Assembly (NCBI RefSeq): GCF_013184075.1
Contig: NZ_JABEQQ010000001.1
Location: forward strand, 434,001-498,000
From: Lentilactobacillus kribbianus
GTDB taxonomy: Bacteria > Bacillota > Bacilli > Lactobacillales > Lactobacillaceae
DNA: 64,000 bases
Direction of reading: 5' to 3'
Both the position numbers and the translations under genes were made by a program. Every line of letters starts with the position of its first letter. The stretch's first letter is position 1. The notes beneath the pieces were generated by a model. The model made no database searches. It worked only from the letters and a program-made list of their open reading frames with translations, and had not been told where the DNA came from. Of the stretch, positions 34,944 through 44,332 are shown piece by piece.

Positions 34944-37247
34944 CTAACTTGTCGGCAAAGACACCGTGATGGCGGGATGATCACTTGTTAATTCAATCGT
35001 TTGGTTGGCAATCACCATTTTGCCATACCCGCCCTTGACAAGCGTCACTGTCACTTCAGTCTGCATAATTTCAAACGCATATTCGCAATCTCGTAACGTT
35101 AACTTAAATGCTAATCGTTGCCATTGAATCGGTAAATGGGGCTGTAATGTAAAGACAGCAGCGTTATTCATAACGCCAGCAAATCCATAAATAATAGCTT
35201 GCCATGATCCGCCAGCATTACCAGCATGAATACCGTTAGCAGTGTTTTTTTGTAGGTCTAATAAATCCGTTTGAACTGCTTCCGTAAAGAAATTATAGGC
35301 TTCATCGGCATACCCAATTCTAGCTGCCAAAATAGCAAATGACGAGCGAGATAAGCTGGAATCGTGACTGGTAATGGGTTCATAGAAATCATAATCTCGT
35401 TTGAGTTGTTCCAACGGGTTACCATTAGGAAATAAAATATCCGCTAGCACCGTATCTGCTTGCTTGTTAACCTGATAGTGATAAAGCGTCAGTGGGTGGT
35501 GATGCAGTAGCAATGGAAACTTACCAGAGTCAATATCTTCTAGCGGCATTCGTTTAAGTTGATTAAAGTCTTGAAACTGAAGTTTAATTTGCTTTTGCTG
35601 ATCGTATGGCAAGTAAATCGAGCGAGCTGCATCAGTCATTGCCTCAATTTCAGCATCAGTAATCCCCAACCAACTCAATAAATCAGCATCCTTTTCACTA
35701 AGAATATGGGCATACTTGACCGCCATTTCTAAATTATGTTGCACCATGACGTTAGTGTAGTAATTATTATTTACCAAAGCACTATATTCATCAGGACCAG
35801 TTACTGTATTAATAACAAACCAACGTTTTCCATCAATTTCAGCGTAATTACCATATTCAAGCCAAAAGCGGGCCGTTTGCACTAACATTTCAAAACCACT
35901 TTGCCGTAAAAATTCATAATCTTCGGTCACCGTAACATATTGATCAATAGCATAGGCAATATCTGCATTAATATGAAATTGAGCTAACCCTGCTGGCCAG
36001 TACGAACTAGCCTCTCGACCATTAATAGTGCGCCAAGCAAAAGTCGCCCCAGTTAAGAAGCCCAGGTTACGGGCTTGTTGCAAAGCCATCGGTAAGGTTT
36101 GCGCTCTAAATTCCAGTAGTTTGCGAGCAGTTTGCGGTTGAGTATAAATGAAAAATGGTAGCATAAAAATTTCAGTATCCCAAAAATATTGACCGCCATA
36201 GCCGTTACCGGTCAGGCCTTTAGCTGGAATGTTAGTGCGTCCATCACGACCAACTGATTGATTAAGTTGAAATAAATCAAATCGCAAACTAGTTTGCACA
36301 CTCTTATCACCATCAATTGCAATGTCACTATGCTGCCAGAATTTGGCCCACTTCTCGGCTGAAACTGCGAAAGCTTCATCGAATTTCACCTGGTGCATTG
36401 CCTTTAAGAAATCAGCGTTAGAAAATCCCTCATTATTATTAACCACTGGTCCAATACCGTAAATAAAACTCAGTTGCTTAAGTCGCCCTGCTTCTGCTTG
36501 GTAGGTAGTGCGATAGCCCAATTCATCTGGAGTATTCAATTCCATTTCACTGACCATATCATCTTCTTGATCCACCAAATGCCAGGTTAAGGTCACTGAT
36601 TGTTGACTTTGTGAGGTCATGACCTCGTATGCCGGTTGTAATTTATTAGACAACGGAAAACCATTTAATAAGCCCATACTGTGATTAACTCGGACATCAT
36701 CAGTAGGTTCATTGGTGTTTTGATTAACATTATCATGTTGCTTAATGATGGTTACCGTCCGGTTAAAATTAAGTGGTAACACTGAATAACGAATACCATA
36801 TACCGCCTCATCGGCTAAGCTCGCAAAGCTTTCAATCATTAGATGAAATTGTTCTTGTGCTGGTGTGGTTACGGCAAATTTTTCTTTTAGTTGCCCCGTT
36901 TTCATATCTAAGTTTTTATCGAGTAACAAGATATCAAATGGCGTTTTTCTAGAATCGCTAGTACCCACAATCATTTGGAGGGCGCGCGGATCCATTAAGC
37001 GATTAATAATTTGATCATTTTCCGCGTAATTACTATATTTTTCCCCGTAGCTTAACGGTCGATAATCGTAAAAACCGTTCACAAATAACCCCGGTGCTCC
37101 GAGGAACTGATCCGCATTACCTTGAAACGGATTAGAATCTCGCACCCCAAAATGTCCGTTGGCTAAACTATAAATTGTTTCCAAGAAAAGTTGTTCATTG
37201 CTTTTAAGATCTGGCAAATGAATTTGAAATGACGGTTCTTGCACCAT
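34944..37247 (-). CDS. GH65 glycoside phosphorylase (maltose phosphorylase-like)
   Basis: A 767-residue cytoplasmic enzyme of GH65. An N-terminal beta-sandwich (about 1-270) precedes the (alpha/alpha)6 barrel with KGLTGNGYGGQYFWDTEIFMLP and VTGPDEYSALVNNNYYTN, where the Glu is the catalytic acid, then a C-terminal jelly roll. Such enzymes split maltose, trehalose, kojibiose or nigerose with phosphate to beta-glucose-1-phosphate and glucose. Maltose is the most likely in lactobacilli, but the specificity loop was not compared. A HAD phosphatase gene lies 20 bases upstream in the same operon. No beta-phosphoglucomutase gene is evident. Confidence 0.9.
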   Translation of the reverse strand: MVQEPSFQIHLPDLKSNEQLFLETIYSLANGHFGVRDSNPFQGNADQFLGAPGLFVNGFYDYRPLSYGEKYSNYAENDQIINRLMDPRALQMIVGTSDSRKTPFDILLLDKNLDMKTGQLKEKFAVTTPAQEQFHLMIESFASLADEAVYGIRYSVLPLNFNRTVTIIKQHDNVNQNTNEPTDDVRVNHSMGLLNGFPLSNKLQPAYEVMTSQSQQSVTLTWHLVDQEDDMVSEMELNTPDELGYRTTYQAEAGRLKQLSFIYGIGPVVNNNEGFSNADFLKAMHQVKFDEAFAVSAEKWAKFWQHSDIAIDGDKSVQTSLRFDLFQLNQSVGRDGRTNIPAKGLTGNGYGGQYFWDTEIFMLPFFIYTQPQTARKLLEFRAQTLPMALQQARNLGFLTGATFAWRTINGREASSYWPAGLAQFHINADIAYAIDQYVTVTEDYEFLRQSGFEMLVQTARFWLEYGNYAEIDGKRWFVINTVTGPDEYSALVNNNYYTNVMVQHNLEMAVKYAHILSEKDADLLSWLGITDAEIEAMTDAARSIYLPYDQQKQIKLQFQDFNQLKRMPLEDIDSGKFPLLLHHHPLTLYHYQVNKQADTVLADILFPNGNPLEQLKRDYDFYEPITSHDSSLSRSSFAILAARIGYADEAYNFFTEAVQTDLLDLQKNTANGIHAGNAGGSWQAIIYGFAGVMNNAAVFTLQPHLPIQWQRLAFKLTLRDCEYAFEIMQTEVTVTLVKGGYGKMVIANQTIELTSDHPAITVSLPTS

Positions 37248-37267
37248 ATTGATCCCCCACTTATTTC

Positions 37268-38092
37268 TTAATGACCTGTTAATACCAATTTATTAATCGC
37301 TTCCGCCACGCCCGTACTGTAATCGGCAGTGGTGACATAATCAGCAATTGCTTTAATTTCAGGGATACCATTGGCTACTGCCACGCCCGTCCCGGCCGCT
37401 GTTAGCATGGTCAAATCATTAAAATTATCCCCCAAGGCTAACACTTCTGCGCGTTTAATTCCTAATCTGGTCGCCAAAGCTAACACCGCCCGACCTTTAT
37501 CAACGCCCGCTTGATTCACTTCTACATATAATCCCGAAGAATAAGTACAATTAATAGTGGTACCTAATGCATGGATTAATGCATCGTGCATTTGGACTTG
37601 GACGGCGCGATCAGGGTGCATCGCAATAATTTTGATGATGGTTTGATCAGCGAAAATACTAAAATCTAACTCAGTCATTTCGTGATAGCTAACGTGGCGG
37701 GTGCGCATATACTCCCGATCATCATCTAAAATACGATAAATATAAATATCATCTAACGTGTAAACGTGAATATCTGCTGTCTCAAATTGCGCCAAAGTAT
37801 TAAAAACCTGCTGGGCTTGTTGAAAAGCCATGCCGTGACTAAAAATCACGCGGTTGCCTGCGTTTTCTACCGTCGCGCCCCCATTAAACGAAATCACATA
37901 TTCATTGGGTTGTTGTTTTAAATCCAGCTTGTGCAATAACCGTTGGACCGTTTGAAAGTTACGCCCCGTTGTCGGCACAAATTTGACTCCTTGAGCCACG
38001 GCCGCTTTAATAGCTGCAATATTTTCCGCTGAAATACTACCATCTGCTTTTAGTAAAGTTTCATCCAAATCACTGGCAATTAATTTATACAT
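37268..38092 (-). CDS. Cof-type HAD-superfamily phosphatase
   Basis: A 274-residue soluble phosphatase. HAD motif I is IASDLDETLLK (nucleophile Asp), motif II is FVPTTGR, and motif IV is ALGDNFNDLTML; a type IIB cap (about 85-190) lies between. The class dephosphorylates sugar phosphates, flavin or pyridoxal phosphates; the substrate here is unknown, perhaps glucose phosphate from the neighbouring phosphorylase. The ATG at 38092 follows GGGAGG. Confidence 0.88.
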   Translation of the reverse strand: MYKLIASDLDETLLKADGSISAENIAAIKAAVAQGVKFVPTTGRNFQTVQRLLHKLDLKQQPNEYVISFNGGATVENAGNRVIFSHGMAFQQAQQVFNTLAQFETADIHVYTLDDIYIYRILDDDREYMRTRHVSYHEMTELDFSIFADQTIIKIIAMHPDRAVQVQMHDALIHALGTTINCTYSSGLYVEVNQAGVDKGRAVLALATRLGIKRAEVLALGDNFNDLTMLTAAGTGVAVANGIPEIKAIADYVTTADYSTGVAEAINKLVLTGH

Positions 38093-38126
38093 AAAAAGCC
38101 TCCCTATCCTTTTTAAATCCCGCAGG

Positions 38127-38972
38127 CTATTCCTCATATAGTGCTTTTGAATGGACCATTTTCCGATCTAATAATAGTTCTACCGTTTGATTCATCCGCT
38201 TTTTAAAGGTCGGATTTTCTAGCAACATCGTGCTCAAGACATCTAAAACGTACACGATTCCTAGTTGAGAATTGACAAAGCGGGTATTTTTAACCAAATC
38301 GCTGTTCTTAACGACCACCGAATAATCTGCCAGCTTGACTAAGGGACTGTTAACGAAAGCGGTGATAGCCACCACGGTGGGGTGACTGCGCTTAGCTAGT
38401 TTAATGGCATCATTAATTTCACTGGAATTACCTGAGGTCGACAAAGCAATGATAATATCGTCTTTTTTGATCAAGCGACTAGTAACATAAATCATATGAG
38501 TATCAGATAAAGCTACCGTGTTTAAGCCCATTCGCACCATGCGTTGAGCCATTTCTTGAGCACTGTATCCAGAGCTACCTAATCCCACCACGAAAATTCG
38601 CGGGGCCGCAGCAATCAATTGCACGATTATTTTAAGCATTTTAACATCTAACTTACGCCAAGTATATTCCAAAACATTTTCATAAAATGATTCCACTTGC
38701 CCCACGATAGTATTAGGAATCGTTTCCTTTTTGATGGTCGTCAACGATGCTTCAGCTAGCTTGACTTTAAATTCAGCAAAATCAGTGCAATCCATTTTAC
38801 GAATAAATCGGGTAATCGTAGAGGTACTTACTTCGGCTTTTTTAGCTAAAGTAGTAATTCCCATTGATTTAACATGATCTGGATCTTGCAAGGATTTCAT
38901 CGCGACCTTTCGTTCTTGCCGTGATAAGGTTGGAAAGCGTTGTTCGATCGTTTCCACAATGTTACTATTCAT
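38127..38972 (-). CDS. RpiR/MurR-family regulator (NanR-like)
   Basis: A 281-residue repressor. The N-terminal HTH_6 domain (about 1-77) has LAKKAEVSTSTITRFIRKMDCTDF as its recognition region. The C-terminal SIS domain (about 125-260, VVGLGSSGYSAQEMAQRM and ALSTSGNSSEI) binds phosphosugars. Next to nanE and nanA it probably senses ManNAc-6-P or GlcNAc-6-P and controls the sialic acid genes. GAGGTGA precedes the ATG. It lies downstream of nanE, separated by a terminator-like hairpin. Confidence 0.88.
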   Translation of the reverse strand: MNSNIVETIEQRFPTLSRQERKVAMKSLQDPDHVKSMGITTLAKKAEVSTSTITRFIRKMDCTDFAEFKVKLAEASLTTIKKETIPNTIVGQVESFYENVLEYTWRKLDVKMLKIIVQLIAAAPRIFVVGLGSSGYSAQEMAQRMVRMGLNTVALSDTHMIYVTSRLIKKDDIIIALSTSGNSSEINDAIKLAKRSHPTVVAITAFVNSPLVKLADYSVVVKNSDLVKNTRFVNSQLGIVYVLDVLSTMLLENPTFKKRMNQTVELLLDRKMVHSKALYEE

Positions 38973-39002
38973 TTCTATTCACCTCATATCGCTTATTTTA
39001 GC

Positions 39003-39053
39003 GAAAATAAAAGCGCTTCTCTTTATTATAAATGATAATTAGAGAAACGCTTT
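39003..39053 (-). terminator. Terminator-like hairpin between nanE and rpiR
   Basis: On the minus strand AAAGCGTTTCTCTAATTAT pairs, with small interruptions, with ATAATAAAGAGAAGCGCTTTT, followed by ATTTT. It would limit read-through from nanA-nanE into the regulator gene. Confidence 0.65.
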
Positions 39054-39061
39054 CATAATTT

Positions 39062-39754
39062 TTATTTAGGGAGTGCTTTCATAAATTCGGTAGCGATAAC
39101 TAGTGGTCGAGTAATTGCACTTCCCACGACCACCGTATGAGCGCCTAAATCTAGAGCTCGCCGCATTTTAGTCGGGGTATCAATTCGACCCTCTACCACA
39201 ATCGGGGTCTTGGTAAATTCCAGTAATTGCTTTAAATAAGCAAAGTCATCATCAGCAATATTTAAGCCTTCAGATGCTGGTGTGTAACCCCGCATCGTCG
39301 TCCCAATCATGTCAAAGCCTAATTGATCAGCTACTTGAGCATTTTCAAACGTATCCGTATCGGCCATTAGCAAGGTATCCGGAAATTCTTGCCTAAATTG
39401 AGTCACAATATCACTCAATTGCTCATCATGTGGTCTTTTTTGACCAGTTACCTGACAAGCTACTACTGCCACACCAGTAGCGGCAATCGCCCGCATCTCT
39501 TTCATCGTGGGGGTAATGTATACTGGTGAATCTGGATAATCAACCTTCGCAATGCCAATCATCGGTAAACCTGTTTCATCTTGAATAGCCTGAATATCGA
39601 CAACCGAGTTGGCACGAATAGCTGCTGCTCCAGCCTGTTTAGCCGCACGAGCCATCCGGGCCATGATAAAGGAACTGTGAAGTGGCTCATCTGGCAAAGC
39701 CTGACAAGAAATGATTAACTTGTTTTTCACATCATTTAAAAAATTATTCACCAT
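39062..39754 (-). CDS. nanE: N-acetylmannosamine-6-phosphate 2-epimerase
   Basis: A 230-residue TIM-barrel enzyme converting ManNAc-6-P to GlcNAc-6-P. Family motifs are AAIRANSVVDIQAIQ, MIGIAKVDYPDSPVYITPT, LMADTDTFENA, MIGTTMRGYTP and VVEGRIDTPTKMRRALDLGA. The ATG at 39754 follows AAAGGGG; the upstream start at 39781 overlaps the end of nanA. It is the second gene of a nanA-nanE transcript, 16 bases behind nanA. Confidence 0.93.
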   Translation of the reverse strand: MVNNFLNDVKNKLIISCQALPDEPLHSSFIMARMARAAKQAGAAAIRANSVVDIQAIQDETGLPMIGIAKVDYPDSPVYITPTMKEMRAIAATGVAVVACQVTGQKRPHDEQLSDIVTQFRQEFPDTLLMADTDTFENAQVADQLGFDMIGTTMRGYTPASEGLNIADDDFAYLKQLLEFTKTPIVVEGRIDTPTKMRRALDLGAHTVVVGSAITRPLVIATEFMKALPK

Positions 39755-39770
39755 TTTTTGAGCCCCTTTT

Positions 39771-40643
39771 CTATTCAGCAAAATACTTTGCGATAATTTT
39801 GCGGGCTCCGTCCTTCATTTCAGGAGTTGGTTTGCTCATTGGTGATTTGCAGACCCCGGCATTAACTCCTTTTTCAGCAAAGAGTAACTTAATAGTGGGG
39901 TAAAGATCATTATCAATTACATCCATAATGTAGTCGTTAGTTTCGTGTTGTAATTTCAACGCTTTGTCCATGTCACCGGCTTCAAAAGCTTCGATTTCTT
40001 GTTTGGCACGTGGTGCGTTCAAATTATAGGTTGAACCAATGGCCCCATCCACTCCTAAGACTAAAGCTGACAATAAAGTTTCATCAGTACCGTAATAGAT
40101 GGTCTTTTCTGGGAAACGTTCCGTAAGACGTTCCAACAATAAGAAATCATTATTAGTATATTTGATTCCCACAATCTTAGGATTATCAAATAATGAAGCA
40201 AATTGATCTAACGATAAAGAAACCCCGGATAAGGCTGGAATTGAATAGATAATTAATTGAGTGTCAATACCAGCCAAAATTTCATCATAATAATTTTTAA
40301 TTTGGTCAAAAGTAAAGTGATAATAAAATGGTGGAACAGCTGAAATCGTCTTGTAACCTAGTTCAGTAACGTATTTAGCCAATTCTTTAGCTTCCGAAAC
40401 ATTGACTGAACCTACTTGAGCAATCAAATCAACAGCACCATTATTTTCTTCAAAAGCGGTTTTATAAACTAATTTCTTTTCATCAGTACTTAACATGAAA
40501 CTTTCACCGGTACTGCCACCGACGTAAAGTCCATCGATATGATTTACGTCAATATTGTAACGAACCATTTCACGAATGCCCTGTTCATTGATTGTGTCAT
40601 CATCATTAAAAGCGGTCATGAGTGCAGAATACAGTTTCTTCAT
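39771..40643 (-). CDS. nanA: N-acetylneuraminate lyase
   Basis: A 290-residue class I aldolase splitting N-acetylneuraminate into ManNAc and pyruvate. It has GLYVGGSTGESFMLS (carboxylate-binding GSTGE loop), the catalytic Tyr in LIIYSIPALSG, the Schiff-base Lys in KIVGIKYTNND and YYGTDETLLSALVLGVDGAIGSTYN. All are as in NanA rather than dihydrodipicolinate synthase. It is transcribed divergently from the nanK-symporter genes across a 260-base shared control region. Confidence 0.95.
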   Translation of the reverse strand: MKKLYSALMTAFNDDDTINEQGIREMVRYNIDVNHIDGLYVGGSTGESFMLSTDEKKLVYKTAFEENNGAVDLIAQVGSVNVSEAKELAKYVTELGYKTISAVPPFYYHFTFDQIKNYYDEILAGIDTQLIIYSIPALSGVSLSLDQFASLFDNPKIVGIKYTNNDFLLLERLTERFPEKTIYYGTDETLLSALVLGVDGAIGSTYNLNAPRAKQEIEAFEAGDMDKALKLQHETNDYIMDVIDNDLYPTIKLLFAEKGVNAGVCKSPMSKPTPEMKDGARKIIAKYFAE

Positions 40644-40848
40644 AGTAAAAGATCCTCATTTCATTTTTTTGGTTTGTGTAATAGTTAGTGACTTATCAAT
40701 CGCTGACTAAAAGATAGCCTAAGAGAATTTTTATTTCAAATATTAATCACGGTAATTATTTTCATTTTGTCTTTTTATACTTGCTATTATCCATTTTCAA
40801 TTTGTTTGAAAAATATTTATTTGAGGAAGAAAAAAACATATGATACCA

Positions 40849-40862
40849 TGAAATCGCTTACT
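40849..40862 (+). promoter_or_regulatory. cre-like site upstream of nanK
   Basis: TGAAATCGCTTACT matches TGWAANCGNTNWCA at 13 of 14 positions. It lies about 40 bases before the nanK start in the nanA-nanK divergent region (40644-40902), which otherwise holds AT-rich promoter DNA. Confidence 0.6.
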
Positions 40863-40902
40863 TTTATTGCAAACTTTTTCACAGCCAAAGGAGATTTCCA
40901 CA

Positions 40903-41757
40903 ATGACATATTTAGCTTTCGACGTTGGTGGTACCACCATTAAATACGGCTTAGTTCACGATGATTTATCCATTTCTCAACATGGCAAAAAAACGACCAA
41001 TAATAACTTAAATAACCAGATTCTAAATACCATTTTAATCACTGCTGAATACTTTCAGCAAATGGAGCCAACCATTGCTGGGATTGGGATTAGCACCGCT
41101 GGTACAGTAGGTCATGATGGTAGTATTCAGTATGCTGGTCCCACTATTCCTAATTATCAAGGAACCAAGTTACAGGAAATAGTTACCCAACAAACCGGCC
41201 TACCCACTCACGTTATTAATGATGTTGACGCCGCTTTGTTAGGAGAATGGCAGGCTGGAGCTGCTCAAAACAATCAACGGGTATACTGCGTTGCTATTGG
41301 AACTGGAATTGGTGGCGCCTTTTTAGTGAACGGTCAATTAATCCAAGGAAAACACGGCACTGCTAATTCTTTAGGAACCACCCTATTTGATTCTCGTTCC
41401 CAGACTAATTACGAACAACGAGCCGCTACCTTGGTCTTAGAACGTGACTTAAAACCTTTAGCTACCAGTGTACAAAAAGCTTTTGAACTCGCTAAACAGG
41501 GCCAACAACCGTTTAATAAAATGATTCGTAATTGGGTGAGTGAGGTTGCATGTGGCTTGGCGCAAGTGATCTTGTTACACGATCCGGATCTAATTATCAT
41601 TGGTGGTGCCGTCTCACTTCAAGGGGATTATTTGCTGAATATGTTAACCGCTGAACTGAAAAAACAATTACCACCCGAATTAAATCAAACTCAAATCAAA
41701 ATGGCTCAACTCGCTAACGACGCTCAATTGATCGGGGCTATTACTCCCTTTTTGTAA
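40903..41757 (+). CDS. nanK: ROK-family kinase, probable N-acetylmannosamine kinase
   Basis: A 284-residue sugar kinase. The N-terminal phosphate motif is LAFDVGGTTIKYGL, GIGISTAGTVGHDG follows, and the ATP site is VAIGTGIGGAFLVNG. Context in the nan locus suggests it phosphorylates ManNAc to ManNAc-6-P. The cysteine-rich zinc motif usual in ROK proteins is absent: the region after IQGKHGTANSLG has no Cys-x-Cys-Gly. The ATG at 40903 follows AAAGGAG; the frame extends to 40867 without a ribosome site. Confidence 0.87.
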   Translation: MTYLAFDVGGTTIKYGLVHDDLSISQHGKKTTNNNLNNQILNTILITAEYFQQMEPTIAGIGISTAGTVGHDGSIQYAGPTIPNYQGTKLQEIVTQQTGLPTHVINDVDAALLGEWQAGAAQNNQRVYCVAIGTGIGGAFLVNGQLIQGKHGTANSLGTTLFDSRSQTNYEQRAATLVLERDLKPLATSVQKAFELAKQGQQPFNKMIRNWVSEVACGLAQVILLHDPDLIIIGGAVSLQGDYLLNMLTAELKKQLPPELNQTQIKMAQLANDAQLIGAITPFL

Positions 41758-41768
41758 AAAAAAATAAA

Positions 41769-41782
41769 AGAAACCGTTTTCA
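41769..41782 (+). promoter_or_regulatory. cre-like site between nanK and the TIM-barrel gene
   Basis: AGAAACCGTTTTCA differs from TGWAANCGNTNWCA only at the first base. It lies about 130 bases before the TIM-barrel gene and suggests a second, CcpA-sensitive transcription unit for that gene and the symporter. Confidence 0.55.
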
Positions 41783-41908
41783 AAATCAAATAAATCTGTT
41801 ACACTTTGGCTTGTAATAGTTAAGCAAAACTTCAATCGCTACAAACAACGCATCGTGGTGCGTTTGTTTGTGGCCTTTTTTAATACAAATTTTTTGGAGG
41901 ACGAAAAT

Positions 41909-42661
41909 ATGTCTGTTTCGATTAATACTGCTGTATTTGAAAATGAAGTTAAGAAAAACGGCAAATCTCAATTGGATTGCTTAAACGAATTAGTAGGTCA
42001 ACCAATTGATGCCATAGAAGTTCGGGGCGAGTTTTTTAATGAAGCTACCAAAATAGCTGAATTAACTGCCATTCAACAGTTATGTGTACAAAATAATTGG
42101 CAATTATTTTACTCAGTGCCTGAAGAAATGTTTTATGAAAATCAAATCAACGAACAGCTTTCGGATTATCTAAAAATGGCTAAGGACTTTAACATTACTA
42201 ATTTAAAGTTTAGCTTAGGAGACTTAAACTTCAATGACATGGATCAATTAAACGACACCTGTCAGACGCTAGAAATGCTACTAGCTAGCACTTTACCCAC
42301 CGTTACTATCGAAAACCAACCGAATGATAACGGTAAGATGCCCCAATTTCTCACTAAAATTGAATACTTGACAAAAACGGTGACGCATCTCGGTTATACG
42401 TTTGATTCTGGTAATTGGTACTGGATTAATCAACAACCAGAACAAGCCTATAAACAATTGGCTCAATATACCACCATCTTTCATTTAAAAAACGTCCACG
42501 ATCGTCAAACAACCATGTTAGCTGATGGTGATACTGATTGGCAACAACTGTTAAGAATGACTAATCCCGTTGTTCCGGTGTTCTTGGAATACAATATCCC
42601 CACCAATTTAATCGCTTCTGAAATCAAACTAGTGAATGATTTTCTGGAAGCTATTCACTAA
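41909..42661 (+). CDS. Sugar phosphate isomerase/epimerase-like TIM-barrel protein
   Basis: A 250-residue xylose-isomerase-like/AP-endonuclease-2-like barrel. Likely metal ligands are spread in the usual order: AIEVRGEFF, TIENQPND, YTFDSGNWYW, FHLKNVHD and FLEYNIP. The substrate is unknown. It lies between nanK and the sialic-acid symporter, 40 bases ahead of the latter, so it may act on sialic acid or an amino sugar, for example as an epimerase or mutarotase substitute (inference). The ATG at 41909 follows TTGGAGG; an earlier start at 41855 has no ribosome site. Confidence 0.75.
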   Translation: MSVSINTAVFENEVKKNGKSQLDCLNELVGQPIDAIEVRGEFFNEATKIAELTAIQQLCVQNNWQLFYSVPEEMFYENQINEQLSDYLKMAKDFNITNLKFSLGDLNFNDMDQLNDTCQTLEMLLASTLPTVTIENQPNDNGKMPQFLTKIEYLTKTVTHLGYTFDSGNWYWINQQPEQAYKQLAQYTTIFHLKNVHDRQTTMLADGDTDWQQLLRMTNPVVPVFLEYNIPTNLIASEIKLVNDFLEAIH

Positions 42662-42700
42662 TTCAACTACTAAAATTGTTTAAGAAATGAGGTTCATACC

Positions 42701-44215
42701 GTGGAAAAAAGTAATTTCGGGACCCTTAATTGGATCGTCCTAATCGCTTATTTGATCATTATGCTTCTAATCGGGTTCGGCTTCAGTCGTAAAAGTCAAA
42801 AGAGTTCGCAAGATTTCTTTAAGGCTTCTAGCAGTAAAATTCCGGCTTGGGCTGTTGGATTTAGTATTTTTGCGACTACCCTTAGTGCCATTACTTATAT
42901 GTCGACTCCCGAAAAATCATTTTTAACTGATTGGTCGTACGCTTTTGGTAACCTTGCTATTTTTTTAATCGCTCCGATTTTGATTCACTTCTATATTCCG
43001 TTTTATTCTAAGCTACACGTGACTACCGCTTATGAATACTTAGAGTTTCGTTTCAATCCCTTTTTACGAGTTTTCAGTAGTTTGTTGTTCGTTTTATTTC
43101 ATATCGGTCGAATCGCAATTGTAATTTACTTACCAACTATGGCACTAGTATCTTTTGTTAATATTAATCCATATTTGATTGCCACCTTAATTACCGTTTT
43201 ATGTATTATTTATACTTACTACGGTGGAATGGAAGGGGTTATCTGGAGTGATGTTATCCAGGGATTCTTACTACTGATCGGGGCCGTCTTAATTATCTTC
43301 TTTGCCGTTAAGTACACCCATGGGGGCTGGGCAACGGTAGCCCATGATACCGCTGTACACGGTAAAATTTTAAAGAAAGCCGACTTCTCATTTAGCTTGA
43401 TGCAGGCTACAGTTCCGGTTATTTTAATCGGGCAAATCTTTAATACTTTATACCAATACACCGCCTCTCAAGATGTGGTACAACGCTATACCACTTCAAC
43501 TGATAATAAAGAAATTGCCAAATCTATTTGGACCAATGCCTTACTATCTCTGATTACCATTCCACTATTTTATGGGATGGGAACTATCTTATACAGTTTC
43601 TATCACCACGGTGGTCATTTACCAGCTGGCTTTAACACCACCGCGTTGGTACCATACTTTGTATTAAAGGAAATTCCTGCTGGTGTCGCTGGTTTGATTA
43701 TTGCCGCCATTTTTGCCGCTTCACAAGCAACCATTGCCTCTAGTTTAAATAGTGCGGCTGCTTGTATTGTGACTGATTTCCAAAAACGATTCATGAAAGA
43801 TAAAAGCGATAAAATGAGTATGAAAATTACTCGTTGGAGTATCTTATTAATCGGCTTCTTTAGCTTGATTGTCACCTTAGTTTTAATCAAGTTACACAGT
43901 TCTGATATGATCGATACATACCTAGGACTCTTTGGCTTATTCGGCGTTCCAATCGCCGGGATCTTTGCTCTCGGTATTTTAAGTGAACGGGCTAACGGCT
44001 TTGGTGCCACAGTAGGGTTAATCGTCATTTCTCTGATTTGTTACTTCATTCAAACCAATGGGGTCAATGCCTTGTTAGTAAGTATTATTGGTTTCTTAGG
44101 GAGTATGCTCTTAGGTTATATTTTCAGTTTGATGAAACCAAGCAGCAACAAAGATGTCCGTGGTTTAACTTATAAAACTATCAATGAAAATTACGATATG
44201 CGCGGTAAAAATTAA
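42701..44215 (+). CDS. nanT: SSS-family sodium:solute symporter, probable sialic acid transporter
   Basis: A 504-residue carrier with about 13 hydrophobic segments. LNWIVLIAYLIIMLLIGFGFS and SIFATTLSAITYMSTPEKSF are the SSS first and second helix signatures with sodium ligands. SSS-type NanT carriers take up N-acetylneuraminate in several Firmicutes, and the gene neighbours support that here. It begins with GTG at 42701 and ends with a terminator. Confidence 0.85.
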   Translation: MEKSNFGTLNWIVLIAYLIIMLLIGFGFSRKSQKSSQDFFKASSSKIPAWAVGFSIFATTLSAITYMSTPEKSFLTDWSYAFGNLAIFLIAPILIHFYIPFYSKLHVTTAYEYLEFRFNPFLRVFSSLLFVLFHIGRIAIVIYLPTMALVSFVNINPYLIATLITVLCIIYTYYGGMEGVIWSDVIQGFLLLIGAVLIIFFAVKYTHGGWATVAHDTAVHGKILKKADFSFSLMQATVPVILIGQIFNTLYQYTASQDVVQRYTTSTDNKEIAKSIWTNALLSLITIPLFYGMGTILYSFYHHGGHLPAGFNTTALVPYFVLKEIPAGVAGLIIAAIFAASQATIASSLNSAAACIVTDFQKRFMKDKSDKMSMKITRWSILLIGFFSLIVTLVLIKLHSSDMIDTYLGLFGLFGVPIAGIFALGILSERANGFGATVGLIVISLICYFIQTNGVNALLVSIIGFLGSMLLGYIFSLMKPSSNKDVRGLTYKTINENYDMRGKN

Positions 44216-44220
44216 TTAAT

Positions 44221-44268
44221 AAAAAAATCAGTAACTATTCTCACTACGAAATTAGTTACTGATTTTTA
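44221..44268 (+). terminator. Terminator of the sialic-acid uptake transcript
   Basis: AAAAATCAGTAACTA pairs with TAGTTACTGATTTTT, six bases after the symporter stop. Confidence 0.9.
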
Positions 44269-44332
44269 GTTAGTTTTCAAATTATTGATCATCTATATTT
44301 TATGCTACACTGCCTAGTAAGGAGGTGTCAAA

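Noticed and set aside
39037-39056. cre site between nanE and rpiR
   Set aside because: The AACGCTTTCA half-match is part of the arm of a terminator-like hairpin and does not fit the full consensus.
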